From CAYWOS01 sp964459985 (lineage in GTDB: Bacteria; Bacillota; Clostridia; Christensenellales; Aristaeellaceae), in assembly GCA_964459985.1 (NCBI GenBank), contig CAYWOS010000016.1, forward strand, positions 1 to 42,722: a DNA stretch of 42,722 nt, written 5' to 3'. The notes beneath the pieces were generated by a model. The model worked only from the letters and a program-made list of their open reading frames with translations, was not told where the DNA came from and ran no database searches. This document shows positions 7,744-16,349 of the stretch, in pieces. The stretch's first letter is position 1, and each line of letters opens with the position of its first letter. The position numbers and the translations under genes were made by a program.

Positions 7744-9579
7744 TCAGAACGAGCATCCGATGGTGATGCGGACGACGCTGCCGTTCTCGGTATAGAAGCT
7801 CGCCGTCACGGTGCTGCCGTCCTTTCGGTAGTAGGCGTAATCGATACGGTTGGAAACGTCGTCGATGCGGTTGAGCAGGCCGTAGCCCTCGTTTTCGTCC
7901 CAGTACAGGCTGCGGTCGCCGTTCTGGTAGGGGAGCTGTCCCATATCGCGGAACAGCCCGACGAGCGCCGTCTCGGCCATGCCGATCTTGGTCTTGCGCG
8001 GACCGAGCATGCCCGCGGAGGAGGTGCTGACGTAGTACAAAATGTACCCCTTTTCGGTGATGTAAAAGCGCGCCTCGCCCCAGGTATAGCCGAGCTTGAT
8101 GCAGGATTCGGGTACGGCGTCGTCCTCGATTTCGGTTTCCTCCAGAGGTTCGCCGTAGCGCTTGACGAACGCGTCGCGCGTGGTGGACATGATCGAGAAG
8201 GTCGAAAACTCGTCGTTTTCGTTGAAGAAGCGCTTGAAGGAAATATTGATCTTGTACAGCACCTCCATGATGTTGGAGACCTTGCCGTACTTGTTGACGG
8301 CGACCGCCTTGACGCGCACGCGGCTGCCGCCGGGCAGATAGATGGGGTCGCCGGTATAGATGGGCGAGTTGGCGTTGGGGTCCTGCCCGTCGATGGTATA
8401 GTAGATGGTCACCGGATCGCTCCCGCCGTAGCGCAGCCACACGCGCTGCTGCTTTTCGTACGTCCCGGGCGCGAGCGACGCCTTGGGCGCCATGGGCGTG
8501 GGCAGCGAGATGATGTAGCGCACTTCCATTTCCTCGCTGATCAGCTCGCTGGACACGGCGACGGCGCGCAGCACGTGAAGCCCCTCGCCGAGCCGGATCG
8601 GCGCCTCGTACAGCGTGCCGTCCTCGGGCAGATCGCCCTCGCCGAACAGATAGTAAATATCATATCCCTCGGCGGAGAGAAGCTCGACCTCCTTGGTGGG
8701 GTTGTCGGTATCGGTGGTCATTTCGTAGCGCCCGGCGCTGACCGATACGGTCGGCGTTTTGGGCAGCATTTGCTCGCGCTGGCGGCGGAAGATGCCCTGA
8801 CCCGTTTTTTCGTAGGCGAACTTGAGGAAATCCGCCAGCTCGAGCATGCGCCCCTGCGCCGTCATCAGGCGCACGACCTCGTTGTAGGCGAGGGGGTTGG
8901 TTTGGTCGATATCGGTGTACAGCTTGACGAAAATCTCTTCCGCCCTGTCCGTCTGCCCGTTCGCCTCGTACGCCTCGGCGAGCAATTGCAGTTTAGCGTA
9001 GATATCCTCGCGGTCGGGCGCCATTTCATACGCCCGTTCATAGGTTTCGATCGAGCGCTCGATATAGCCCTGCTCGAGCAATTCGCCGCCGTACGTCCAC
9101 AGCGCGCCGGCGTCAGCCTCGCGCCCGAGCCGCGCCAGTATCAGCTGGCCGTCCTCGGTGGTTTTGAGATAAACGTACGCGCCGGCGGCGGCGCAGACGA
9201 CGAGAAAAATCATGACGGTCGCCAGCAGCGCCCAGTTGACGCTGCGGCGGCGGTAGCGACGCGTTTTCACGCGCGCCGAAGCGGGCTTGCCGTCCTTGCC
9301 CGGGCGCTCGGGCACGCCGCGCCGCGCGGTCGGCCGGCCGGCGTCCGCCTCGTAACGGCGGCGGCGGCGCTCCGCAAGCGCGGCGTCGGAGGAAAACGGC
9401 GCGCTGCCCGCGCCCGCGCCCGCGCTGCTCCCGACGCGCGAGGCGTCCCCGCGCGCCGTCCGGCCCTGGCGGATGCCGGCGGCGCCCTTTTTGGGCGCGG
9501 CGGCGCGGAGCTGCGCGCCGCACTGATCGCAGATGCGCGCGCCCTCGCTCACGATATTCCCGCAGTTCTCGCAAATCAT
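7744..9579 (-). CDS. Membrane-anchored zinc-ribbon/TPR protein with two chitobiase-like beta domains
   Basis: 611 residues. An N-terminal zinc ribbon (C3-x2-C6 and C17-x2-C20) is followed by a basic, low-complexity stretch (25-112), one transmembrane helix (about 114-138), and a TPR-like helical part (about 158-285: YIERSIETYERAYEMAPDREDIYAKL and following). Two chitobiase/hexosaminidase C-terminal type domains come next: about 288-360, and 363-440 with IYYTIDGQDPNANSPIY. A C-terminal domain follows (about 445-611) with a SmpA/BamE-like look (FVKRYGEPLEE). The zinc ribbon would be cytoplasmic and the rest outside. The architecture occurs in Clostridia; no function is known to me. It lies in a packed operon between the HEAT-like gene and aroA. 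Confidence 0.82.
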   Translation of the reverse strand: MICENCGNIVSEGARICDQCGAQLRAAAPKKGAAGIRQGRTARGDASRVGSSAGAGAGSAPFSSDAALAERRRRRYEADAGRPTARRGVPERPGKDGKPASARVKTRRYRRRSVNWALLATVMIFLVVCAAAGAYVYLKTTEDGQLILARLGREADAGALWTYGGELLEQGYIERSIETYERAYEMAPDREDIYAKLQLLAEAYEANGQTDRAEEIFVKLYTDIDQTNPLAYNEVVRLMTAQGRMLELADFLKFAYEKTGQGIFRRQREQMLPKTPTVSVSAGRYEMTTDTDNPTKEVELLSAEGYDIYYLFGEGDLPEDGTLYEAPIRLGEGLHVLRAVAVSSELISEEMEVRYIISLPTPMAPKASLAPGTYEKQQRVWLRYGGSDPVTIYYTIDGQDPNANSPIYTGDPIYLPGGSRVRVKAVAVNKYGKVSNIMEVLYKINISFKRFFNENDEFSTFSIMSTTRDAFVKRYGEPLEETEIEDDAVPESCIKLGYTWGEARFYITEKGYILYYVSTSSAGMLGPRKTKIGMAETALVGLFRDMGQLPYQNGDRSLYWDENEGYGLLNRIDDVSNRIDYAYYRKDGSTVTASFYTENGSVVRITIGCSF

Positions 9580-9594
9580 CCCGTTCTTCCCCGC

Positions 9595-10422
9595 TTACTG
9601 CATGGAGCGCAGCGCTTCGTAGTCGGGATCGGCGGCGTCGAAATCCCTGTCGGGCGCTTCCCCGCCCAGCGCCTCGATGGCGCTGCGCAGCTCGATATAA
9701 TCCAGATAGCCCGTTTCCTCCTCGGCGGCGAGCCGTATCAGCGCCGGCAGCGCGCGCGCGTCGCCCATCTTGCCCAGGCAGTCGGCGATCACCGCCGCGC
9801 GTTCGCCGCGCGAAAGGAGCAGCTCGACGGCGAGATCGACGAGCGCGGCGTCCGCCGGATAATCGGCGAGCAGGGTCAAAAGCGCCTCGCGGCCCTCGGC
9901 GTTGGCGTCAAAGATCCTCGCGCGCATGGCGGGCACGGCGCGCGCGCCCATGGCCTGCAGGCTTTCCAGCGCGTTGTCGGCGATCTCGTCGTCCGCGCCG
10001 CGCGCAAGCTGCCACGCGATATAGTCGTTCATCGGCTTGACGCTGTCGATCTCGCGCAAAAGCGTCACGGCGCACATGCGCGCCTCGGCGGGCGCGCCCT
10101 CTTTCGTCAAAAGACGCAAAAGCGCGTCCTCGGCGGCGAGCCCGAGGGCGGAAATCCTGTTGAGCAGCATGTCGGGCACCGGCACGCCCTGCGCGAAGTA
10201 CGTTTCCATCCAATCCGCCAGCATCCCGGGCCGGTCGAACTGATCGAAGTATTCGCCGGGCTTCGCGCCGCCGAGCCAGTCGGCGGGCGTATCGAGGAAG
10301 GCGGCGTACACGGCGGGCATGGCGTCCTCCATCGCCTCGACGTTCGGATACTCGTCCGCGTGCTCCTTGATCCATCGGGCGGTGCAGCGCTCGAATTCGC
10401 GGTCAAAATCAATGCATTTCAT
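9595..10422 (-). CDS. HEAT-repeat-like protein
   Basis: 275 residues, acidic and helical, with no signal peptide or membrane segment. From about residue 95 the sequence falls into HEAT-like helical hairpins (AEDALLRLLTKEGAPAEAR, ALESLQAMGARAVPAMRARI, AVIADCLGKMGDARALPALI). Such proteins serve as scaffolds for protein contacts. The N-terminal 90 residues do not match anything I recognise. It is 12 bases downstream of the TPR gene and 15 bases upstream of the zinc-ribbon gene, so the three structural-repeat proteins are cotranscribed. Confidence 0.78.
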   Translation of the reverse strand: MKCIDFDREFERCTARWIKEHADEYPNVEAMEDAMPAVYAAFLDTPADWLGGAKPGEYFDQFDRPGMLADWMETYFAQGVPVPDMLLNRISALGLAAEDALLRLLTKEGAPAEARMCAVTLLREIDSVKPMNDYIAWQLARGADDEIADNALESLQAMGARAVPAMRARIFDANAEGREALLTLLADYPADAALVDLAVELLLSRGERAAVIADCLGKMGDARALPALIRLAAEEETGYLDYIELRSAIEALGGEAPDRDFDAADPDYEALRSMQ

Positions 10423-10434
10423 GATCGTTTCTCC

Positions 10435-11718
10435 TTATGGGATTTGCTTGAGCGGACGGCGCAGGCGGTTCAGCCGCGCCACCAGCCGACGGACGCGGCG
10501 GCGGCGGCGCGCGGAGCGCAGGATTTCCTCGGCGCGCGCTTCCCTGCCGGCGGCCGCCAGCGTGTAGACGGTGAAGGCCGCATACCAGTCCTCATCCCGC
10601 TCGTCCGCGCACAGGCGCTTGGACGCCGCGTTCATCGCGCGCCACGCGGGCACGGCGACGGCGTACACCGTTTCGTCGGGCAGATCGTCCGTCAATTTGA
10701 GCGCCAGATAATGCAAAAGCCGGTTGAGCGCGCCGCGCCGGAGCCGCTGCGGAACGGCGTATACGGCGTCCTCGAGCGCGTCGCGCGCCGCGAGCGTCGA
10801 ATCATTCGTCATCTGGTCCATCGCGCGCGCGCGGTCGTTCATCGCCGCCGCGCGTTCCCCTTCGCCGCGCGCCGCGAGGCACCGGGCGTACAGGCGCATG
10901 GCGTCGGCGCTGTAGGGCGCGCGGGACAGCCGCCTTTCGCACAGCGCGATCGCCGCGTCGGTCACGCCGCACTGCATCGACACGTAACAGACGGCGTGCG
11001 CCTCGGCGAACGATTCGCAGCCAGCCGCCGCCGCCGCGAGCGTTTGCGCGGCGAGCGCGGCCTGCCCGGCGGAAAGCACCGTCTGCACGCGCAGCATGAG
11101 CAGCGCGTAATGCGTCAGTTTTTCGCGCGGCAGCCGGCGCGATACGTCCGGCGGAAACTGCGCCGCCAGCAGCATTTGCGCCAGATACACCGTTTTCTCC
11201 AGCGTATCGGACAGCGCGACGGCGCGCTTAAAGCGCCTGTCCGCCTTTTCGGGCGTATCGGCGTCCTCGCCCTGCAGGCACATCACGCGCAGGCGGTTGG
11301 CGGCGCGGGGCACGTTTTCGTCGCCCCACGGGTACGCCCAGAGCGTTTCCTGCGCCTCGTCCGCGTCGGGCGAGCCGGGCGCCGTGCGCATACAGGTCTC
11401 CAGCGCGCGCTCGGCGAGCGCCTCGTCGCCCATTTGCAGGGCGCAGCGCCCGATCAAAAGGCAGGCGCGCGGCGTCAGGCCCTGCCGCGCCACGGCGCGG
11501 AGCAGCGCGGCCTCGGCGGCGGCAAAGCACTGCATGTCCAGATAGACGCGCGCAAGCTCGAGCGCCGCGTCGGGATTGCCGCTCATATCGAGCGCCTTGC
11601 GATACATGCGCGCGGCGTCGGGCAGGCGCGCGGGCGATTTGACGGCGCGCGCCTTGTTCAGCCAATAGGCGGCCGGGCGCTCGAAGGCGACCACCTTGCC
11701 GCCCGCGTTTTCGGTCAT
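10435..11718 (-). CDS. Tetratricopeptide-repeat protein
   Basis: 427 residues from the ATG at 11718, chosen because it overlaps the hslO stop as ATGA; the open frame extends further upstream but only inside hslO. Repeated helix pairs fit TPR units (ARLPDAARMYRKALDMSGNP, AALELARVYLDMQCFAAAEA, AVARQGLTPRACLLIGRCAL, EALAERALETCMRTAPGSPD). No membrane segment or signal is visible, so it is probably cytoplasmic. The C-terminus is basic and arginine-rich. Its partner is not known; the neighbouring HEAT-like and zinc-ribbon/TPR genes suggest a shared assembly. Confidence 0.82.
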   Translation of the reverse strand: MTENAGGKVVAFERPAAYWLNKARAVKSPARLPDAARMYRKALDMSGNPDAALELARVYLDMQCFAAAEAALLRAVARQGLTPRACLLIGRCALQMGDEALAERALETCMRTAPGSPDADEAQETLWAYPWGDENVPRAANRLRVMCLQGEDADTPEKADRRFKRAVALSDTLEKTVYLAQMLLAAQFPPDVSRRLPREKLTHYALLMLRVQTVLSAGQAALAAQTLAAAAAGCESFAEAHAVCYVSMQCGVTDAAIALCERRLSRAPYSADAMRLYARCLAARGEGERAAAMNDRARAMDQMTNDSTLAARDALEDAVYAVPQRLRRGALNRLLHYLALKLTDDLPDETVYAVAVPAWRAMNAASKRLCADERDEDWYAAFTVYTLAAAGREARAEEILRSARRRRRVRRLVARLNRLRRPLKQIP

Positions 11719-12614
11719 GCCGTCGCCCTCCTTAACAGCGCTTTCAAATCGTCGGTGGTAAAATGATGCGCGGCGCGGCAGAAATGGCAGGTGAGCGTCG
11801 CGCCCTCGCCGTCCGCGATCATTTCCTCCAGTTCCCGCCTGCCCAGCGCGATCAGCGCCTTTTCCATGCGCCCGCGCCCGCAGTCGCAGGCGCACGCGAT
11901 CGCCTCGCGCGATAAAATCCGCATGTCAAGCCCGTCGAACCACGCGCGCGCCAGTTCGTCAAGCGGCACGTCGGCGACCTCGCGGCTGATGGCGGACAGG
12001 AACGCCGCGCGCGTTTCGAGCGCCTCGACGGTTTCCTCGGCGCAGCCGGGCAGCGACTGCACGAGCGCGCCGCCCGCCGACAGGCAGACGCCGTCGCGCA
12101 CCAGCGCGCCCAGCGCCACGATCGAGGGCGTTTGCTCGCTGATCGCGTAGTACTTGGCGAAATCCTCGCCCATTTCGCCCGAAACCAGATTGATTTGCCC
12201 GACGTACGGCTCGCGCAGGCCCATATCCTTGATGACCGTCAGCCTGCCGTTTTTGCCGACCAGCCCGCCGACGTCGAGATGCCCGTCCTTTTTGAGCGGC
12301 AGCGACGCGGCGGGATGCTCAACGGCGATCTTGACGACGCCGCCGCGCGCCACCGCAGTCATTTTCCCGATCGGCCCGCCGCCCGCCGCCGTGACGGTGA
12401 CGCTCGAGCCCGCGTCCTTCATCATGACGCCGAGCATGACCGTGCCGGTCATCAGCCGGCTCATGGCGGCCAGCGCGGTATCCGAGGGCTGATGAATGAC
12501 GGCCGCCGCGCGCGCCATCGCGGTCGAGCGGCAGAGAAGCGCGCGCGCCTGACCGTTCATCAGCGCGATATGCAGCATTTCATCGGGGAGATTGATCACG
12601 GCGGAATAGGTCAT
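11715..12614 (-). CDS. hslO: Redox-regulated chaperone Hsp33
   Basis: 299 residues. Hsp33 is a holdase activated by oxidation, when its C-terminal zinc centre releases zinc and forms disulfides. The four zinc cysteines are visible as C-x-C near residues 240-242 (ACDCGRGRMEKAL) and C-x2-C near 274-277 (TCHFCRA). The N-terminal domain has GTVMLGVMMKD, GPIGKMTAVARGG and the GQINLVSGEMGEDFAKYYAISEQ region (given here as the separate parts GQINLVSGEMGED and YYAISEQTPS) typical of the family. Both its start and its end overlap neighbouring genes by ATGA. Confidence 0.95.
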   Translation of the reverse strand: MTYSAVINLPDEMLHIALMNGQARALLCRSTAMARAAAVIHQPSDTALAAMSRLMTGTVMLGVMMKDAGSSVTVTAAGGGPIGKMTAVARGGVVKIAVEHPAASLPLKKDGHLDVGGLVGKNGRLTVIKDMGLREPYVGQINLVSGEMGEDFAKYYAISEQTPSIVALGALVRDGVCLSAGGALVQSLPGCAEETVEALETRAAFLSAISREVADVPLDELARAWFDGLDMRILSREAIACACDCGRGRMEKALIALGRRELEEMIADGEGATLTCHFCRAAHHFTTDDLKALLRRATA

Positions 12615-13354
12615 TCCATCGCCTTTCTCGCCGTCACGTGCCAGCGGTCGTCGGTCGGCCGCGGCGCGGACAGGCGCAGGTTTCCGTAAAAATGTACATC
12701 GGTAAAGCCGGCGCGGGCGAGCGCCTCCCTGATTTCACCGCGCCGCCACGCGCGCTGCGTCTGCTTTTCCTCGACGCGGTCGTACCGGCCGTCCTCCGCG
12801 CGGCAAAACACGGAAAGCGCCATGTCCACCGTATCGCCCTTCACGCGGCTGCACCAGATGAAGGGCAGATCGTCGTCCTCCGACGCGATCAGCGCGTTTT
12901 CCGGCGATTCGAGCAGTTTTTTAGGCGTCGACACGTCAAAGATCAGCGCGCCGCCCGGCTTGAGACAGGCGAACGCCGAACCGAAAAAGCCGGCGAGCCG
13001 CTCATTATCCGTCAGATAATTGACGCCGTCGCAGGTGGCGAGCACGGCGGACACGCGGCGCGGCGTTTCAAGGCGGCACATGTCCATGCGGATAAAGGGG
13101 ATGTCCAGCCCCGCCGCGCGCGCCTTTTCCATGGCGACGGCGAGCATATCGCCCGACAGATCGACGCCGGCGACGCGAAAGCCCGCGCGCCTGACCGGCA
13201 GCGTCAGGCTGCCCGTGCCGCAGGCGCACTCGACGACGGCCGCGCCCTCGCGCGCGCCGCAGGCGCGCATCAGACGCAGATAATGCGCCGCCCACGCGGA
13301 ATAATCCACGCCGCGCATCAGTCCGTCGTATACCCGCGCGAAATCGGTGTACAT
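12611..13354 (-). CDS. Class I SAM-dependent methyltransferase
   Basis: 247 residues. SAM-binding motif I is VVECACGTGSLTLPV, followed by VAGVDLSGDMLAVA (motif II acid) and VLATCDGVNYLTD, LKPGGALIFDVSTP (motifs for the later strands). The N-terminus FARVYDGLMRGVDYSAWAAH is characteristic of a Firmicutes methyltransferase group often found beside hslO or rsfS-type housekeeping genes. The methyl acceptor is unknown. The start lies only three bases after the stop of the SASP-like frame, with a GAGG site inside the end of that frame, and the stop overlaps hslO as ATGA. Confidence 0.88.
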   Translation of the reverse strand: MYTDFARVYDGLMRGVDYSAWAAHYLRLMRACGAREGAAVVECACGTGSLTLPVRRAGFRVAGVDLSGDMLAVAMEKARAAGLDIPFIRMDMCRLETPRRVSAVLATCDGVNYLTDNERLAGFFGSAFACLKPGGALIFDVSTPKKLLESPENALIASEDDDLPFIWCSRVKGDTVDMALSVFCRAEDGRYDRVEEKQTQRAWRRGEIREALARAGFTDVHFYGNLRLSAPRPTDDRWHVTARKAME

Positions 13355-13357
13355 GCG

Positions 13358-13513
13358 TTATGTCCTCGTTTTGCTCCTGCGCGCGGCGATCATGCCGCCG
13401 ATCCTGCCGCTTTCGGCGGTCGTCAGCCCCGCCCAGCCGACCGCCATCAGCTTGGGCAAAAGCCCGAGCTCCCGCGCGATCTCATACTTGAGCCTGATTT
13501 CTTCGGATACCGT
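13358..13513 (-). CDS. Alpha/beta-type SASP-like small protein with ACG in the start position
   Basis: A 51-codon frame on the - strand. It reads SEEIRLKYEIARELGLL, then GWAGLTTAESGRIGGMI and a basic tail. The K-YEIA-ELG motif and the later LT-x-E-x-G-IGG motif match the two conserved segments of alpha/beta-type small acid-soluble spore proteins, which coat spore DNA. A strong AGGGAGG (plus-strand 13522-13528) sits 8 bases before an ACG codon, exactly where the start should be; there is no ATG, GTG or TTG between the upstream in-frame stop and the conserved part. Either ACG is used, or ATG mutated to ACG and the gene is silenced, or there is a sequencing error. It lies between the membrane-protein gene and the methyltransferase gene. 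Confidence 0.6.
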   Translation of the reverse strand, partial: TVSEEIRLKYEIARELGLLPKLMAVGWAGLTTAESGRIGGMIAARRSKTRT

Positions 13514-13567
13514 CCCGCTCGCCTCCCTGTCGCCTGATACGATCAGTATGCGCCGGGACGCTTCGCG

Positions 13568-14572
13568 TTATTGATCCCCGATATGCCCGGTCCGGTCCGT
13601 TTCCGTCTCTTCCTCGTCCTCGTCGTCCTCTTCCTTGGACAGCCCGCGATTCACTTCAACGCCCTCGATGTTCTTGTTGATGAAGCGGTCGAACACGGCG
13701 TTGGAAAAGCTGGCGAACACGAAGCGCGTCATGGCGTAGCCGAACAGCGCGTAATACAGCACGAGGAACAGCAGGGCGTAAACGGTGCCGGTGAAGAAGA
13801 ACACGATGATCGCGATGATCGCCGGGATCGCCGCGCCCAGCCGCGCGCCCACCACCATGGGCAGCCTCGCGATGGCGAGCAGGAAGCCGTTCTTGATCAG
13901 CGCCGGGAAGCGCATCCTGTACGTGACCATCATGGGATACAGGAACACGCAGGCGAGCGACCACAGGCAGGCGAGCACGAGCGTCAGCATCTGCGGCACG
14001 ATGTACAGCGCGCTCTGCGCCGACATCTGCCCGTAGAACGTCCAGCACACGTACACGATGAGCGGCAGCACGCACGTAATCGCCGATACGCCCAGCCCCT
14101 GCTTCCAGTTCGCCTTGAACGCGTCCTTGAAGTCCGACCAGATGAAGGCGTGCTCGTCGCGCGCCCAGTTGCGCGTGACGTACGCCATCGCCGCCTGCAC
14201 CGGCCCGGTGATCAGCAGACAGGGGATCGACCAGAGGCAGAAGTACATGCACAATTCGCGGAAGAACGCCGTGGAATCAAACGTCTGATAAAACGCAAGC
14301 TCCTCGGCGGTCAGTTCGCTCAAATCGGTCATGAGCTTAAAATTCTCATAGGCGTTCGTCACCTGCAGAAAGGTCATCAGCGTGTTGCCGATAATGTAGA
14401 TGAAAGGAATCCACGCGATCACCGTCATCAGGTTCAGCCGGCACAGCGCGCTGATGCGCACGCGCAGCATTTCCCAAAAGAGCTGCCAGCGATTCTTGGG
14501 CAGGTCCTCCTTTTTGAAATCGCCCTTACCGCTCTTTCCGTAATAGAAGCTGTTCATCATCCTGCCAAACAT
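13568..14572 (-). CDS. DUF624/YesL-like multi-pass membrane protein
   Basis: 334 residues from the ATG at 14572, which follows GGGGAGG; the longer open frame upstream runs through a repeat-rich leader. About five to six membrane helices are visible (LMTVIAWIPFIYIIGNTLMT, CMYFCLWSIPCLLITGPV, GVSAITCVLPLIVYVCWTF, LTLVLACLWSLACVFLYPMM, and paired helices near 250-300). The pattern (short cytoplasmic start, GPVQAAMAYVTRNWARDEHA after helix 2) is like the YesL/DUF624 family. The C-terminus is strongly acidic (EEDDEDEEETET). The function is unknown. It probably begins the long - strand operon down to chorismate mutase. Confidence 0.82.
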   Translation of the reverse strand: MFGRMMNSFYYGKSGKGDFKKEDLPKNRWQLFWEMLRVRISALCRLNLMTVIAWIPFIYIIGNTLMTFLQVTNAYENFKLMTDLSELTAEELAFYQTFDSTAFFRELCMYFCLWSIPCLLITGPVQAAMAYVTRNWARDEHAFIWSDFKDAFKANWKQGLGVSAITCVLPLIVYVCWTFYGQMSAQSALYIVPQMLTLVLACLWSLACVFLYPMMVTYRMRFPALIKNGFLLAIARLPMVVGARLGAAIPAIIAIIVFFFTGTVYALLFLVLYYALFGYAMTRFVFASFSNAVFDRFINKNIEGVEVNRGLSKEEDDEDEEETETDRTGHIGDQ

Positions 14573-14610
14573 GCGAAATCCTCCCCTGCCGTCGCGTCGT
14601 AGCGCGCGCC

Positions 14611-14729
14611 GCCCGCCGACCCGGAATCCTGCGGATTCCCGAACATGATACCCTATGCTTGTCGGCGCGCGGTTTGCGAATCTCCCGCCCGCCGACCCGG
14701 CCAAGCTTTCGGCTTGCCGAAACATTATA
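14611..14729 (-). repeat. Two tandem hairpin units in the leader of the membrane-protein gene
   Basis: Unit A (14611-14650) and unit B (14687-14729) share the plus-strand sequence GCCCGCCGACCCGG, then each has its own hairpin (AATCC/GGATT in A; AAGC/GCTT in B), then CCGAACATGATA or CCGAAACATTATA. On the - strand each unit begins with a -10-like hexamer: TATAAT in B (14724-14729) and TATCAT in A. The TTTCTT 17 bases before TATAAT is only a weak -35. The leader may be a duplicated promoter-plus-hairpin module. Confidence 0.6.
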
Positions 14730-14820
14730 ACATAGACCCGGCAAAAAAGAAAGCGCCGTAAAGCGCGGACGCATTTTTGCCACAAGAAAAGGCAATAACC
14801 AAAAATCGCCGTCCGCGCGC

Positions 14821-15546
14821 CTATCGCGGCGGTTTGCCGCGCATCAGGCGCTTTTCGACGCGCATGTCGGCAAAGCGTTCGAGCAATTCAAGCGGCGCGT
14901 CGGCGTCGGGCAATTCCGTCTTATCGATACCGCGCGCAAGCACGTCGCGCATCCATTCAAGCTGCTCGCGGAATACAGGCGCGCCCTCGCTGCGCGAATC
15001 GCCGCACGCGCGGCACAGAACGCCGCCGTCCTCGAGGCTGAACAGGCGGCGCGGCGAATCGTCGATACCGCGCCCGCAGCGCACGCAGGCGCTCAATTCG
15101 GGCGCGAAGCCGTTGACCGAGAAAAAATGCATCAGATACGCCGCCGTCACGGCGCGCGCGTCGCGGTGGGTGTACGCGAGCCGCGACAGCGAGCGCGCGA
15201 GCAGCGTGAACAGCCCGCGCGCGGGCAGCGCCGGCTGCGCCGCGGCCTCGGCGAGCATGACGAGATAGGTGGCAAATTTGAGCTTGTCGTAATCCTCGCG
15301 GAGCGGGTAAAAGGTTTCCTGAATCGCGGCGTTCGTCACGGTCGCGCGTCCTTTGCCGGTATACAGCACGTATTCGCCCAGCGCGAACTGCTCGGCGCAG
15401 GCGACGAGCGGGCTTTTCGCGCGCTTGCAGCCGCGCGCCAGCGCGTCGATCCGCCCGTGCGCGGGCGACAGCAGCGTCAGCATCCGGTCGTTCTCGCGGT
15501 AATCGGCGCGGCGCAGCACGATGGCTTCGGTGGTCAGACTGGGCAT
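14821..15546 (-). CDS. recO: DNA repair protein RecO
   Basis: 241 residues. The N-terminal OB-fold (TTEAIVLRRADYRENDRMLT, LLSPAHGRIDALARGCKRAK) and a helical C-terminal part with a four-cysteine zinc site (C154, C157, C178, C181) are characteristic. RecO loads RecA with RecF and RecR on gapped single-stranded DNA and anneals strands. The start is four bases after the stop of the ABC permease, so it is probably cotranscribed with the exporter genes, which is unusual company for recO (often next to era). Confidence 0.93.
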   Translation of the reverse strand: MPSLTTEAIVLRRADYRENDRMLTLLSPAHGRIDALARGCKRAKSPLVACAEQFALGEYVLYTGKGRATVTNAAIQETFYPLREDYDKLKFATYLVMLAEAAAQPALPARGLFTLLARSLSRLAYTHRDARAVTAAYLMHFFSVNGFAPELSACVRCGRGIDDSPRRLFSLEDGGVLCRACGDSRSEGAPVFREQLEWMRDVLARGIDKTELPDADAPLELLERFADMRVEKRLMRGKPPR

Positions 15547-15550
15547 ATCA

Positions 15551-16348
15551 TCAGCTCCCCGTCGAGCGGTAGCGGCGCATGGCGCGGCGGAACAGGAGAT
15601 ACATGAGGAAAAAGAACGCCGCGCCCGCGACGGGCGACACGAAGGTCACCCATTCGGCGACGGGAAAGAGCGGCTTGCCCAACACATAGGAAACGGGGAT
15701 GTGCATGGTCAGCGCGAAGGGCGCGACGACCATGAACAGGATGCGGAGCGGGCGCGGATACACGTCGATGGGATACTGGCAGGCGCTGCGCCCGCCGTAG
15801 GTCAGTACGTTCACCATTTCGATCGATTTGACCGAGCCGATGCACAGCACCGCCTCGATCATGAACAGCCCGGCGATCAGCAGCCCGTTCATCACCGCGC
15901 TCTCCATAAGCGCCAGCACCTTGAGCGGCGTCCAGACGATCTGCGCCTGCCCCGCGCCCAGCGCCATGGCGACGACGCCTACGCCGACGGCGCCGATGCG
16001 GCGCGGATCGACGGCGTAGCAGATCACCTGCGTGAGCACGCCGCGCGGGCGCAGAAGCATGGTGTCCAGCGCGCCCGTGCGCACGAGCGGGCTGAAATTG
16101 GTCACGCCGCGCGCCAGGCATTCGACGGTATAGAACTGCGCCGTCATCACGCCGAAGAAAAACATCAGATCGCCGCCGCTCCACCGCCCGAGCGACCCGA
16201 AGCGGTCGATGATCAGCACGACGGCGAGCATTTCGCCCGCCATCATGACAAGCTGCGATATCGTCTGCAAAACGAAGCTCGTCCTGTACTGAAGCTGGCA
16301 TTTGACGAGCATTTTCACCGAATGCAGGTACAATCTGAACGCGTCCAT
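15551..16348 (-). CDS. ABC-2 type permease (second subunit)
   Basis: 265 residues from the ATG at 16348 (MDAFRLYLHSVKMLVKCQLQ), one base after the stop of the first permease. Six or so membrane helices (VLQTISQLVMMAGEMLAVVLI, an MFFFGVMTAQF segment, VVAMALGAGQ, MNGLLIAGLFMIEAVLCIG, ILFMVVAPFALTMHIP, VAGAAFFFLMYLLF). The segment NFSPLVRTGALDTMLLRPRG fits the COG3694-type ABC-2 permeases, which work as a heterodimer with a COG4587-type partner and a COG4586-type ATPase. The whole set is present here. The cargo is unknown; related systems export drugs or lipids. Confidence 0.85.
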   Translation of the reverse strand: MDAFRLYLHSVKMLVKCQLQYRTSFVLQTISQLVMMAGEMLAVVLIIDRFGSLGRWSGGDLMFFFGVMTAQFYTVECLARGVTNFSPLVRTGALDTMLLRPRGVLTQVICYAVDPRRIGAVGVGVVAMALGAGQAQIVWTPLKVLALMESAVMNGLLIAGLFMIEAVLCIGSVKSIEMVNVLTYGGRSACQYPIDVYPRPLRILFMVVAPFALTMHIPVSYVLGKPLFPVAEWVTFVSPVAGAAFFFLMYLLFRRAMRRYRSTGS

Positions 16349-16349
16349 T

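Noticed and set aside
7195..11766. Open + strand frame of 1523 codons
   Set aside because: It is antisense to aroA, the zinc-ribbon/TPR, HEAT-like and TPR genes, which all have family motifs and ribosome binding sites. High GC makes long shadow frames common; the translation is Arg/Ala/His-rich without domains.
13347..13574. 75-codon + strand frame
   Set aside because: It covers the same DNA as the - strand SASP-like frame, which has a family match, and it has no ribosome binding site.
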